Shown: positions 8,901-15,795 of the stretch, piece after piece
Layout of the letters: each line of letters opens with the position of its first letter
Numbering within the stretch: position 1 is the stretch's first letter
Source: an uncultured Erysipelotrichaceae bacterium
GTDB lineage: Bacteria > Bacillota_I > Bacilli_A > RFN20 > CAG-826
DNA length: 16,179 nt
NCBI GenBank assembly: GCA_902791085.1
Contig: CADAUN010000010.1
Location: forward strand, 1 to 16,179
Direction of reading: 5' to 3'
The notes under the pieces: generated by a model
The model's input: the letters and a program-made list of their open reading frames with translations, nothing else
Told to the model about the DNA's origin: nothing
Databases searched by the model: none
Translations under genes and position numbers: made by a program

Positions 8901-9163
8901 GCAGCAAGAGGAAGCGGACCATAAGGAGGTTCCACAGGCAATCCATTGGCTAAAACGGCTAAGCGAATATAAGAATTCTCATCATGGTGGTCAGGTTCAT
9001 GCAAAAACGCTTCATAGACAATTTGCTCTTGATCTAACGCATAAGAATAAACGATGTCATACTGTTTATCCTCTAACCGTGACAATATCGCATCCACTCC
9101 TTCATGTTGCAAAAAGGAGGACACGAATGCTTTTCCTTTATCTCCCGCTCTAGTCAGAAACAT
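5978..9163 (-). CDS. SNF2-family DEAD/DEAH-type ATPase/helicase (YwqA-like)
   Basis: 1061 residues, cytoplasmic. The N-terminal ~580 residues form the low-complexity, helix/strand-rich extension typical of bacterial SNF2 proteins. The ATPase core follows: Q-like LRPYQRVGVQWL, Walker A DDMGLGKT near residue 626, motif II LFADEAQSIKN near 723 (DEAQ rather than DEAH), and motif III LTGTPIEN. The C-terminal RecA-like lobe has KVLIFSSFTKVLDDL, SLKAGGTGLNLPGADFVIHL and the arginine-finger motif TDRAYRIGQ near residue 1000. All key motifs look intact, so it should be an ATP-driven double-stranded DNA or RNA-polymerase translocase. The biological role of these bacterial proteins is poorly defined. 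The ATG at 9163 has GGAGG six bases upstream and overlaps the SWIM gene by 14 bp, so the two are probably translated together. This pairing mirrors ywqA/ywqB of B. subtilis. Confidence 0.93.
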   Translation of the reverse strand: MFLTRAGDKGKAFVSSFLQHEGVDAILSRLEDKQYDIVYSYALDQEQIVYEAFLHEPDHHDENSYIRLAVLANGLPVEPPYGPLPLAAQALYVFLSERENEWALHAPKRLEKIYSPIASALQNTKALPEEELLKRAKARSDFLALFSAKDEKKALAPEKGWSLHFRFQTLSSKEVALSFELWEEGKRKVPISSLSSFFESYQEEGTYVYRLQPYSLKHQYFSNEDQTALFFLQPFFLAEEGLGTQSLTLENDPFAALLRILHGKSVTFDGNSYYVSEEEKKAGYRYDEAGHLSFVPELSALKHATYRVGKSALLLMDDSSNVILRYVFFNGTSRKLFRFALEHPDQDMAFVTDLISQRAPRSFSLDAKDDGKEKLKITLYVDLSSEGTLFYRSEYSLFGRLWERSELASHVSYANQLTHYDALLLRYGAKEEGEETNQEKVLQFLQSDLTELKRFVRVMLSPALSQTKVASVPSISLSLIHHEDWLTLRMKKSPYTIAEWEQILTAYRKKKKFVLLSGNIILVQDPVVAELSALSTHEKLGKNWEKDHLTMAEALRLDAEYGKGPIAWESDASLHDAIHAIQSFANAPLNLPSHFDSLLRPYQRVGVQWLSTLHRYGLGGILADDMGLGKTLEAIAFLSTLSDEKPRLVVAPKSVLYNWENEFHHWAPSLPVYVIDGNKEKRLSLIRSIGESPKATYIASYDSLRNDVTEYAKKEFAVLFADEAQSIKNDLAKRSRALRHIRAVSRFALTGTPIENSMADLWGIFDLLMPNYLGSFPIFKTRYLLAGNQIEARASLKKRVTPFLLRRTKEEVLKELPPKSIEVVTLRMGEAAHALYCATITKARNEFQRLKDKSDPANHDRFKKFSLLPILTSLREICVDPGAFYDGFDEESTKFSYVKTLLDSLLPSGHKVLIFSSFTKVLDDLEKQLSLHGVACYNLQGKTAAKDRLAMANAFNTSDDVMVMLVSLKAGGTGLNLPGADFVIHLDPWWNWAAESQATDRAYRIGQTHPVTVLKLICHDSIEEKVVALQQEKEKLYHDVIDQKPGALSSLTEEDIDFLLS

Positions 9164-10610
9164 GATTATCCTCCAGATAAGGAAAACGCCCTGTTTCTAC
9201 AAAACGATTCTCGTGTTCCAATAGCCAAAGCCATATGGCTTTTTCTGGACCATTTGCCGCATCTTCTTGAAGAAGAGGCAAAGACAAATAATAAGACACT
9301 TGAGGATCGTGACAATCCGCTAAAAATAACAAGGCATCAAAATAGGAAAGATCGCGTCGCTTTTTCGCCAGTTCGTTAGAGATAAAATTCTCTGCTGCGA
9401 TTTGAAGTTGCTCTTTGGTTTTGTGATCATGAAAGAAAGAACGAGCTTCATAAATCTCATCCCAACGATATGTCTTTGTTTTAAGACGCGAGGATAAACG
9501 CGGGTAATAACGTTCACCATCGAAAAGCATGACGGTAGAAACATAGCTTTTCCCGGATAAAAAAGGAGAGATTCTTATTGCCACTGGTGCAAAATCTTCT
9601 TCTCCATAAAAGGAACGAAGGCGCAAATAATCGCCAAGGCGATCGGTTTGTTTAAATAGATTTTCTGCCAATTCTCTCGCATCTAACACCAGGCCCACGG
9701 AGCGAAGATAGCGAAAATCTTCGTCACGAATTTGCTCATAATAACCATTCGTTAAAGAAAGACGCAACAAGGCAAGAACTTTTTCTGGTTGCTCATGGAG
9801 TTGATATTCTTTTTTGGCATTATCTATGGCGTTAGATGGGATTTCATGCGGCCTTTGCTTCGCCAGTAAAAGGACAAAAGCAGGTAGCATCGTTGGCGGG
9901 ATATCGCGATGACGGAGCGAAGACAAGGAAGCTTCATTCAAAGCATTGTCGTTTTCACACAAGAAACGCTGGGCAACAACAGTAAACTGCGACGATCCTA
10001 ATAAGGCAGCAATCATGCGATCGTGCGCTGGAATTTCTTGACGGAGCGAACGATCCCAAAAGGTCATCCAGTCATATTTTTGTTCTTCGCTTGCCTTCAT
10101 ATGGGCCAAAAAACGCGAAAATAATTCCTCAAAAACGCTAGGTTCTTTGCTAAACGAACCTTCTCGAAAGAACGCCAAAAAATAATCTTTCACACACAAA
10201 GAAACGATTTCGGGAGAACAAAGAGGCAACATCCCTGCATAAGAAAACGCCAGCGAAGAAAAAGCTGCAATGTCCTTCTCTTTAACCGCTTCGTGAAGCC
10301 GTTGCTTTAAACCATCCAAACTAGTCATAATGCTATCTTCGACATTCTTTGGCAAAGCATCTAAGGCATAACAAAGAGCAACTTCGTGTTTGCAATGATG
10401 CGGAAAAGGACAATTGCAAGAAGCAGCAATCAATCGTTTATCCTGATCGAATTCTAAAGTTACCAAATATGGTTTGCTTCCGTTGACATAAGCCCAAAAG
10501 CGGTTGCCGTTTTGCTGAATTTTTCCTACTTTTCCTTCTTGAAAGTAACGTTTTCCGCGTGTGAGAATGGCTTCGTCCCAAGAAGATAGGTTTTCACGAT
10601 AATTTTTCAC
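9150..10610 (-). CDS. SWIM zinc-finger protein (YwqB-like), partner of SNF2 ATPase
   Basis: About 486 residues from the chosen GTG. The SWIM signature C-x-C-x(n)-C-x-H is visible as CNCPFPHHCKHEVAL near residues 64-74, preceded by the usual 'RGKRYFQEGKV' and a strand region (FWAYVNGSKPYLVTLEF). SWIM domains bind DNA or proteins through one zinc. The remaining ~400 residues are mostly helical with no motif I recognise. I prefer GTG at 10610 to the TTG at 10685 because family proteins begin about 15-20 residues before the RGxxYxxxG motif, and the extra 25 residues (ending PCPFRICYDI) look untypical. Neither start has a Shine-Dalgarno. The GTG lies exactly where transcription should begin from an extended -10 element, so it may be leaderless. 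The 14 bp overlap with the SNF2 gene implies a joint function. Confidence 0.85.
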   Translation of the reverse strand: MKNYRENLSSWDEAILTRGKRYFQEGKVGKIQQNGNRFWAYVNGSKPYLVTLEFDQDKRLIAASCNCPFPHHCKHEVALCYALDALPKNVEDSIMTSLDGLKQRLHEAVKEKDIAAFSSLAFSYAGMLPLCSPEIVSLCVKDYFLAFFREGSFSKEPSVFEELFSRFLAHMKASEEQKYDWMTFWDRSLRQEIPAHDRMIAALLGSSQFTVVAQRFLCENDNALNEASLSSLRHRDIPPTMLPAFVLLLAKQRPHEIPSNAIDNAKKEYQLHEQPEKVLALLRLSLTNGYYEQIRDEDFRYLRSVGLVLDARELAENLFKQTDRLGDYLRLRSFYGEEDFAPVAIRISPFLSGKSYVSTVMLFDGERYYPRLSSRLKTKTYRWDEIYEARSFFHDHKTKEQLQIAAENFISNELAKKRRDLSYFDALLFLADCHDPQVSYYLSLPLLQEDAANGPEKAIWLWLLEHENRFVETGRFPYLEDNHVSD

Positions 10611-10616
10611 TTTAAT

Positions 10617-10625
10617 ATCATAGCA
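10617..10625 (-). promoter_or_regulatory. Candidate extended -10 promoter for SWIM-SNF2 genes
   Basis: On the minus strand the bases read TGCTATGAT: a TATGAT hexamer (10617-10622, five of six to consensus) preceded by TGC, an extended -10. No good -35 is found at 16-18 bp. The 84 bp between nagA and the SWIM gene otherwise holds only a weak GTTTTT/AAAAAC inverted repeat. If the last hexamer base is -7, +1 falls on the first base of the GTG codon. Confidence 0.45.
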
Positions 10626-10694
10626 AATGCGGAAAGGACAGGGTGAAGATTCTCCTGCATAAACTAGGGATGGTGTTTTTATCAAAAACGAAAA

Positions 10695-11852
10695 TTACAG
10701 CGAGAACCCTTCCTTTTCGTACATGACTTTTCCGCCAACGATGGTGGCGAAAACATCAAAATTTTGATTCAGCACGACAAAATCGCCTTTGTGGCCTTTA
10801 GCCAGGGAGCCAATGCGATCATCAAAGCCAAGATTCTTGGCTGGATTTAACGTGGCTAAATTAATTAAATCCGCAAAAGAATATCCTTTCGCAACTTTGG
10901 AAACATTTTGCAAGGCAACGTTGATTTTTAAAATAGAACCAGCGATGGTGCCGTCAGCCAAACGGGCCACGCCATCATAAATATAGACGTCCTGCCCACC
11001 TAAAGCATATTTTCCAGGCTTTAAATATTTGCCTTCGGTAGAATCGCTGATTAAGACGATGTCCTCCTTCTTTTTGGCTTTAAAAGCTAAGGCAAAAGCG
11101 TCGGGAACAGAATGAATGGTGTCACAGATAATTTCCGTTTTGACACCGTCTAGCAACAAAGCCATGCCAACAATTCCCGGCTCACGATGATGGAAACCGC
11201 GTTGGGCGTTGAAAAGGTGAGTCACACAATGCAAGCCACCTTGTACCGCTTCTTTGAATAAGGCTGCAGTACAATCGCTATGTCCCATAGAGGCAGTAAT
11301 ATGATGCTCCACTAAATAAGCAAGCAATTCCTTGCCCCCTTCTTCGTATGCCAACGTCACCTCGTTGATGTGACCCTCGGCGTCCGATAGCAAAGATTCA
11401 AATGTAGCCACATTTGGACGAAGGATAAAAGCAGGGTCTTGTGCACCAGGATGTTTTGGAGAAATGAAAGGTCCTTCTAAGTGGGCTCCAATTACCCGAG
11501 CGCCTGGATGCTCTTCTTTCATATAAGAAGCAATGTTGCGAAGCGCGGCTTCGATGGAAGGCAATCCCATGGTCATCGTGGTGGCATTCCAAGAAGTTAC
11601 GCCTTCTTGCGGCAAGGCCAAAGAAATGCCTTGCAGCGATTCGATTTTGGCATCCATCGTGTCAAATCCATTCGCTCCATGAATATGTTCATCAATAAAG
11701 CCAGGAGCAACAAATAGTCCTTCTGGCAAGGTGATGCCGTCCTTTGGTGCTTCAAAAGAAGCGATAGAGTCGCCTTTTAAAGACAACGAGCCTTTTTTCA
11801 CGCCGTCAGGAAAAACCAACGACACATTTTGAAAACCAGTAATTGATTTCAT
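10695..11852 (-). CDS. nagA: N-acetylglucosamine-6-phosphate deacetylase NagA
   Basis: 385 residues, the normal size. This amidohydrolase-superfamily TIM-barrel enzyme removes acetate from GlcNAc-6-phosphate to give glucosamine-6-phosphate in amino-sugar breakdown and cell-wall recycling. Metal and catalytic motifs are all present: HxH in GFIDEHIHGANGFD near residue 56, the metal-binding Glu in GAHLEGPFIS near 126, His in SMGHSDCT near 190, THLFNAQRGFHHREPG near 213, and the catalytic Asp in LISDSTEG near 267. LADGTIAGS and LATLNPAKNLG close the barrel. The ATG at 11852 has AAGGAG six bases upstream and follows the ROK kinase gene by 21 bp. It is the last gene of the rhaD-rhaB-ROK-nagA run. 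A GlcN6P deaminase (nagB) is not in the window. Substrate specificity within GlcNAc-6-P-like sugars is inferred from the family. Confidence 0.95.
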   Translation of the reverse strand: MKSITGFQNVSLVFPDGVKKGSLSLKGDSIASFEAPKDGITLPEGLFVAPGFIDEHIHGANGFDTMDAKIESLQGISLALPQEGVTSWNATTMTMGLPSIEAALRNIASYMKEEHPGARVIGAHLEGPFISPKHPGAQDPAFILRPNVATFESLLSDAEGHINEVTLAYEEGGKELLAYLVEHHITASMGHSDCTAALFKEAVQGGLHCVTHLFNAQRGFHHREPGIVGMALLLDGVKTEIICDTIHSVPDAFALAFKAKKKEDIVLISDSTEGKYLKPGKYALGGQDVYIYDGVARLADGTIAGSILKINVALQNVSKVAKGYSFADLINLATLNPAKNLGFDDRIGSLAKGHKGDFVVLNQNFDVFATIVGGKVMYEKEGFSL

Positions 11853-11873
11853 CTTTTTCTCCTTTTAGCCTTC

Positions 11874-12695
11874 TTAGATATGAACCGGTAACATCGTGGC
11901 CCCAATCGCACCAGCAAGATTGCCATAATGGGCAAAACGATAGGGATACGGGCAATCTTTTAAACAAGATTCGATCACATCTTTGCCATTCATGATTCCT
12001 CCCCCTAGCAGAATAACATCGGGGGCAAATTCCTTTTCAATCATAGCAAAAAGCGCTTGTAAGCGAGAAGAAAACCGGTGAAAAACCTCATCCGCTTTGG
12101 CTTCCCCTTTGCGATAACGACGAAAGAGTTCTAGCGTAAAAATGGCTTTGCCATAAGTGTTTTTGGCGTCCTTCTTTAAAGCGGTAGCGGAAAGAACATC
12201 TTCAATGGTCGCATGATCTTCTGGATGAAATTTTCGATTTCCCCATGCATAACGCGGGTCTTTTATCAAACGACCATCCATGAAATTTGCGCAGCCTAAG
12301 CCTGTACCAAAAGTCAACATGGTGATTTTTGCGTGCTTTGGCAAAAGGCTTGCTTCTGCAAGCAAAGCCCCCACGGCATCATTTTCAATATAAACCGGAA
12401 CGCGATAACGCTTTTCTAAGAGCGACTTTAATGGCGCATTCGTCCAGCCTGGCAAATTGACGGCATAGGTGACGACGCCTTTGTCGACATCTACATCACC
12501 GGTGGTAACGACCCCGATTTTCATCACCTGGGGGTGCCACAATGAATCAATGACTCTCGTTAAAGAGCCATAAGATTCTTCAAATTGTGTTTGACCAAAA
12601 GTACGGCCAGCATTTTCCATTAGTACTTGCCCGTTAGAAAGCAAGACACCTTTGATGGTGGATGCTCCAACGTCAATCCCAATGGCAAAACTCAT
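11874..12695 (-). CDS. ROK-family sugar kinase lacking the zinc motif
   Basis: 273 residues of the ROK/hexokinase fold. The phosphate-1 motif AIGIDVGASTIKG is at the N-terminus, VNLPGWTNAPL and ENDAVGALLAEA (with the catalytic Asp) lie in the middle, and the phosphate-2 loop LTFGTGLGCANFMDGRL follows. VILLGGGIMNG and the adenosine-region NLAGAIGA lie near the end. There is no DNA-binding N-terminus, so it is a kinase and not a repressor. The ROK zinc signature (GH...CxCGxxGC) is absent: the segment reads WGNRKFHPEDHATIEDVLSA, like the zinc-free ROK branch that includes polyphosphate glucokinases. The substrate is unknown. Beside nagA, GlcNAc or ManNAc are reasonable guesses and glucose is possible. 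The ATG lies 5 bp after the rhaB stop, with AAGGA about eight bases upstream inside rhaB. Confidence 0.88.
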   Translation of the reverse strand: MSFAIGIDVGASTIKGVLLSNGQVLMENAGRTFGQTQFEESYGSLTRVIDSLWHPQVMKIGVVTTGDVDVDKGVVTYAVNLPGWTNAPLKSLLEKRYRVPVYIENDAVGALLAEASLLPKHAKITMLTFGTGLGCANFMDGRLIKDPRYAWGNRKFHPEDHATIEDVLSATALKKDAKNTYGKAIFTLELFRRYRKGEAKADEVFHRFSSRLQALFAMIEKEFAPDVILLGGGIMNGKDVIESCLKDCPYPYRFAHYGNLAGAIGATMLPVHI

Positions 12696-12700
12696 ATTGA

Positions 12701-14014
12701 CTATCCTTCGATAGAAAGAATATTACCAATTGCGGTTGCTTCTGATGGGCCAGTATGAACCGGCAGTTCTGCCACTCGAGAAGTCAATTCATTCAAGAAA
12801 CGGTTTTTAGAACCGCCACCAAAGACACATAAGGCAGAAAAGTTTTTCCCTGTCATTGTCTCTAATTTACGGATGGCATCCCGATAGCAAAGAGAAAGAG
12901 AATGATAAATCGCATAATAACGTTCCCCAAAGGTCTTTGGAGCAACGCCACCGTTTTCAACAATCAAGGCATCAACCATTTCTTTCATGCTTTCAGGATT
13001 CATCAAACGGCCTTCAAGAACATTCAACGTTCCTTCAAAGGATTGCGAAGCTTCTGCTTCTTTGACGACCGTTAAAATGTCTGGCTGTTCGGGATCCTCT
13101 TTCATCAAACGATTGATCAGCCACATACCTGTGATATTTTCTAAGAAACGAACTTCGTGACGGTGTGACCATTCATTCGTTAAGCCAAGACGATAAGATT
13201 CTTCGGTAATGATTGGTTCTTTTAAGACGACGCCAAGCAACGACCAAGTGCCACTAGAAAGCAAAGCGTCCCCTTCTTTCGCTCCAGAGCCAAAGAAAGC
13301 GGCGGCTGTGTCATGTTCTAAAGCGGCATAAACGTCAGCATCAAATCCAACTTCTTTTGCCACCTCTGGCAAAAAGGAACCGATTTTATTTCCCGCTTCG
13401 ATGGGAGAGGGGAAGAAATTCGAATCAATGCCTAATGCATCCATAATTTCAGGCACAAAACGATAGGTTCTAGCGTCCATTAAAGCAGATGTCGAGAGAA
13501 TCGAAAGCTCATTTTGCTTCTTGCCAGTCAAGAGATAGGCAAGATAGCTCGGAAGCATGATGGCTTGCGTGGCTTTTGCTAATTTTCCACTGTCTTTATC
13601 AGCCGCCAGTTGATAAACCGTATCAAAGGCGTGTGGTTGGATGCCAGTTAATTGATAAATGCGTTCCGGGGAAAGAAAGGATTCATGAAAAGGGGATGTT
13701 CTAATGTCGCGATAACTGCGGACGTGCCCAACCAATTGGTCATGCTGATCCAATAAGGCATAATCGACACCAAACGTATCGATACCAATACGAGAAGGGA
13801 TTTTACCAAGTGCTTTCGCTTTTTTTAGACCTGTCAGCACTTCTTCGAATAATTTTTGAACGTCCCAATAGCAATGTTCATCCTCTTCTTGCACGAGCGG
13901 TGTGGAAAAACGGTAAATCTCTTCGATTTCCAATTCCCCCGCTTCGTTTCGGTGAGCCAAGATGTGGCGGCCAGAGGTGGCCCCCACATCAACGGCAAGA
14001 TAATATTTTGTCAT
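12701..14014 (-). CDS. rhaB: Rhamnulokinase RhaB with shortened C-terminus
   Basis: 437 residues of the FGGY kinase family. It phosphorylates L-rhamnulose at O1 to make the RhaD substrate. RhaB-specific motifs are clear: AVDVGATSGRHILAH, CYWDVQKLFEEVLTGL, IGIDTFGVDYALLDQ, SYRDIRT, AFDTVYQLAA, ALEHDTAAAFFG, LSSGTWSLLGVV, LENITGMWLINRL and CVFGGGSKNRFLN. The ATG at 14014 overlaps the rhaD stop in an ATGA. An in-frame codon 33 bases earlier lies inside rhaD and adds nothing family-like. The protein stops at SEATAIGNILSIEG, where other RhaB proteins carry about 45-60 more residues of C-terminal helix (E. coli 489 residues). No continuation appears in the frame, and the ROK start codon follows 5 bp later. 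All catalytic motifs precede the cut, so it may still be active. Confidence 0.93.
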   Translation of the reverse strand: MTKYYLAVDVGATSGRHILAHRNEAGELEIEEIYRFSTPLVQEEDEHCYWDVQKLFEEVLTGLKKAKALGKIPSRIGIDTFGVDYALLDQHDQLVGHVRSYRDIRTSPFHESFLSPERIYQLTGIQPHAFDTVYQLAADKDSGKLAKATQAIMLPSYLAYLLTGKKQNELSILSTSALMDARTYRFVPEIMDALGIDSNFFPSPIEAGNKIGSFLPEVAKEVGFDADVYAALEHDTAAAFFGSGAKEGDALLSSGTWSLLGVVLKEPIITEESYRLGLTNEWSHRHEVRFLENITGMWLINRLMKEDPEQPDILTVVKEAEASQSFEGTLNVLEGRLMNPESMKEMVDALIVENGGVAPKTFGERYYAIYHSLSLCYRDAIRKLETMTGKNFSALCVFGGGSKNRFLNELTSRVAELPVHTGPSEATAIGNILSIEG

Positions 14015-14850
14015 TCTGGTTTCCGATCCAAGAATTGCCAGGCGCATTGTTTTTCTAAGCCAAAGCGATGCACCAGTTGCACCAATTCGTCATTTGAAAT
14101 GGTGTAAAGTTCTTTTTTACCTTGGCAAGCAAGCCAAATCTGCGCGGATTTTTCAATGGTTTCAATAAGCCCAAAAGCCTCATCTAAATCATCACCGGCA
14201 CCATAAATGCCATGAAGCCCCCAAATCACGCAGCGATATTGTTCCATTTTCTTAGCGGTGGCAACGCCAATCTCATTGGTTCCGCAAAGCATCCACGGAA
14301 GCACACCAACGCCCTCTGGATAGACAACGATGCATTCGGTCATCGCCCGCCACAAAGCAAGTGTGAATTCCTTGTCATCCGCTTTCATCAAATGGCTCAT
14401 GATGAGTAAGTTGGTCGGATGGCTATGCATGATAACGTGGTTTTGTGGATGAACTTTTAAACGCGTCGCATGGCACATCAAATGAGCATAAATCTCAGAA
14501 GTGAATTGGCCATTGGGCTCAAATCCCCAAATGACATGGGCGACTTTGCCATCTTCTGAAATGCGAATGACGCCGATATTGTGTTCTGGATCAGCTTTGG
14601 TATTGCGGAAATAACGTCCTGTTCCTGTGAAGAAAAAGACACGATCACGCACAATAGGATCTGCCACCAATGGAAGCGGAATGTCACGGATATATTGACG
14701 CCCGCCATCAAGATATTTTTCGATTTCGTCAGGATCGACAAGAACGGAAATATTGCCTCCATTCCGTTCATCCCAGCCCAAGCGGTACATATTATCGATG
14801 ATATTCAAGTACTGCTTCATTTTTGGGCATTCTAAGATTTGACTAGACAT
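14011..14850 (-). CDS. rhaD: Rhamnulose-1-phosphate aldolase RhaD
   Basis: 279 residues (E. coli 274). This class II zinc aldolase splits L-rhamnulose-1-phosphate into dihydroxyacetone phosphate and L-lactaldehyde. The family start is recognisable in MYRLGWDERNGGNIS, and FFFTGTGRYFRN follows. The catalytic Glu lies in FTSEIYAH, two zinc ligands in VIMHSHPTNL near residue 140, and the third in WGLHGIYGAG. LDEAFGLIETIEKSAQI completes the signature. I start at the ATG at 14850, not at an upstream in-frame codon at 14964, because AAGGAG lies five to six bases before it, homology begins there, and the extra residues would run back through the promoter. It is the first gene of the catabolic operon, and its stop overlaps the rhaB start by 4 bp. 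Confidence 0.96.
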   Translation of the reverse strand: MSSQILECPKMKQYLNIIDNMYRLGWDERNGGNISVLVDPDEIEKYLDGGRQYIRDIPLPLVADPIVRDRVFFFTGTGRYFRNTKADPEHNIGVIRISEDGKVAHVIWGFEPNGQFTSEIYAHLMCHATRLKVHPQNHVIMHSHPTNLLIMSHLMKADDKEFTLALWRAMTECIVVYPEGVGVLPWMLCGTNEIGVATAKKMEQYRCVIWGLHGIYGAGDDLDEAFGLIETIEKSAQIWLACQGKKELYTISNDELVQLVHRFGLEKQCAWQFLDRKPE

Positions 14851-14883
14851 AGTTTCTCCTTCGGTAGATTTCTTACCACCATT

Positions 14884-14912
14884 ATTGTTGAAGAGCGCAC
14901 CCTGTTTGTCAA
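14884..14912 (-). promoter_or_regulatory. Sigma-70/SigA-type promoter for the rhaD operon
   Basis: A perfect minus-strand -35 TTGACA (14907-14912) is followed after 17 bp by AACAAT (14884-14889, four of six matches to TATAAT). RNA would start near 14877, about 27 bases before the rhaD ATG, with AAGGAG in the short leader. GGTAGA occurs on the plus strand both in the leader (14863-14868) and just upstream of the -35 (14915-14920). GGTA/TACC arms (14863-14877) lie at the start point. Either could be a regulator site, but this is weak. Confidence 0.65.
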
Positions 14913-14942
14913 AAGGTAGAGGCCAAATGGAATGATAGTCGC

Positions 14943-15776
14943 TCAACTTGCACGATTTGAGCAAGCCAAAAGAAAGAAACCGCCATCTAACAAAGTAAGA
15001 ATGCCATCTTCCGCTGAAATGGCTTCAAGAAAAACCAAACGATCTAAAACGGTTTTTCGCTCCGCCTTGGAAAGAGATTTCAAGGTAGGATAACGTCCGG
15101 AAAACATTTTCCATTGGAGATAGTCATTTTCGTCCGTCAAAGGATTTCGACTCACAAGAGTCAACAATTCACGTTCTTGTCGAGACAAAAATTTCCGAGC
15201 AGGAATCGGTTTTTCCGAAAAAGAACGCCGCCATTTCTCCCAATCCGTTCGACGTTTTATATAAGACAAAAAAGCCATCCAAAAACGGGCGTAAGAATAT
15301 TGGCTAAAACGGGGATAGAAAGCGAGACTTTCCTTTTTAGGAAAATCGCCAAGCCAAAAGAGATAATAAAAATAAGGATTAACGTTTAAAAGACTGGACA
15401 AAGGAGATTGATGCAAAGCTATTTTCTGCCAGCAAATCTCAAATTGGGTTTGTGGTTCTTCTTTGCCCCAAAAGCAAAGCATCGTATGAACGCTCAAACG
15501 ATCGATTGGATTTTCGATTTCCTTTAAGGTTTGCCCCAAGGCAATCGCCTCTTCTTCTTTTCCATCTTCAACTAGGCGATAAAAGCAAAGCAATGCCGCG
15601 AGAGAGGAATAAGGAGAAGGAAGAGTGACTATGGCACGTCTAAGCGTTTCAATTCCCCGCGCTTTTCTAGGATTTCGATAAGCCAAAAGCAAGGTAATCC
15701 AAGGATTATTCCGCTGACTTTTTTGCTGTTTCTTTAACTCTGCTTCCGTTAACGAACTCAACAAATTCGGTTCCAT
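14943..15776 (-). CDS. Unrecognised helical protein upstream of the rhaD operon
   Basis: 277 residues with no signal peptide, clear membrane segment or known catalytic motif. I do not recognise the family. The composition is helix-rich with many aromatic residues (Trp, Tyr and Phe in the segment around VNPYFYYLFWLGDF and SYARFWMAFLSY). Stretches such as LLLAYRNPRKARGIETLRRA and LLCFYRLVEDGKEEEAIALG have the look of tetratricopeptide-like helix pairs, so an alpha-solenoid scaffold is possible. The C-terminal part contains 'LSKAERKTVLDRL' followed by a hydrophobic end. The ATG at 15776 has TAGGAG seven bases upstream. The gene ends with TGA 92 bp before rhaD, and a separate promoter lies in that gap, so it is adjacent to but probably not required for rhaD transcription. 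Codon use looks like that of its neighbours. Confidence 0.75.
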   Translation of the reverse strand: MEPNLLSSLTEAELKKQQKSQRNNPWITLLLAYRNPRKARGIETLRRAIVTLPSPYSSLAALLCFYRLVEDGKEEEAIALGQTLKEIENPIDRLSVHTMLCFWGKEEPQTQFEICWQKIALHQSPLSSLLNVNPYFYYLFWLGDFPKKESLAFYPRFSQYSYARFWMAFLSYIKRRTDWEKWRRSFSEKPIPARKFLSRQERELLTLVSRNPLTDENDYLQWKMFSGRYPTLKSLSKAERKTVLDRLVFLEAISAEDGILTLLDGGFFLLACSNRAS

Positions 15777-15795
15777 GCCGTTTCTCCTAAGTCAA

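Noticed and set aside
7491..9153. Open frames on both strands inside the SNF2 gene
   Set aside because: They lie fully within a gene with intact SNF2 motifs, lack recognisable domains, and look like shadows of its codon bias.
5978..10685. SNF2/SWIM pair as a proven phage-defence system
   Set aside because: No nuclease, methylase or other defence partner is adjacent, and similar pairs occur in ordinary Bacilli chromosomes. Sequence alone does not support the claim.
14015..14047. N-terminal extension of RhaB upstream of 14014
   Set aside because: The 11 extra residues lie inside rhaD and do not match RhaB. The ATGA overlap start fits the operon style.
14851..14964. N-terminal extension of RhaD upstream of 14850
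   Set aside because: It overlaps the promoter and the end of the preceding gene and lacks family similarity. The ATG at 14850 has AAGGAG at the right distance.
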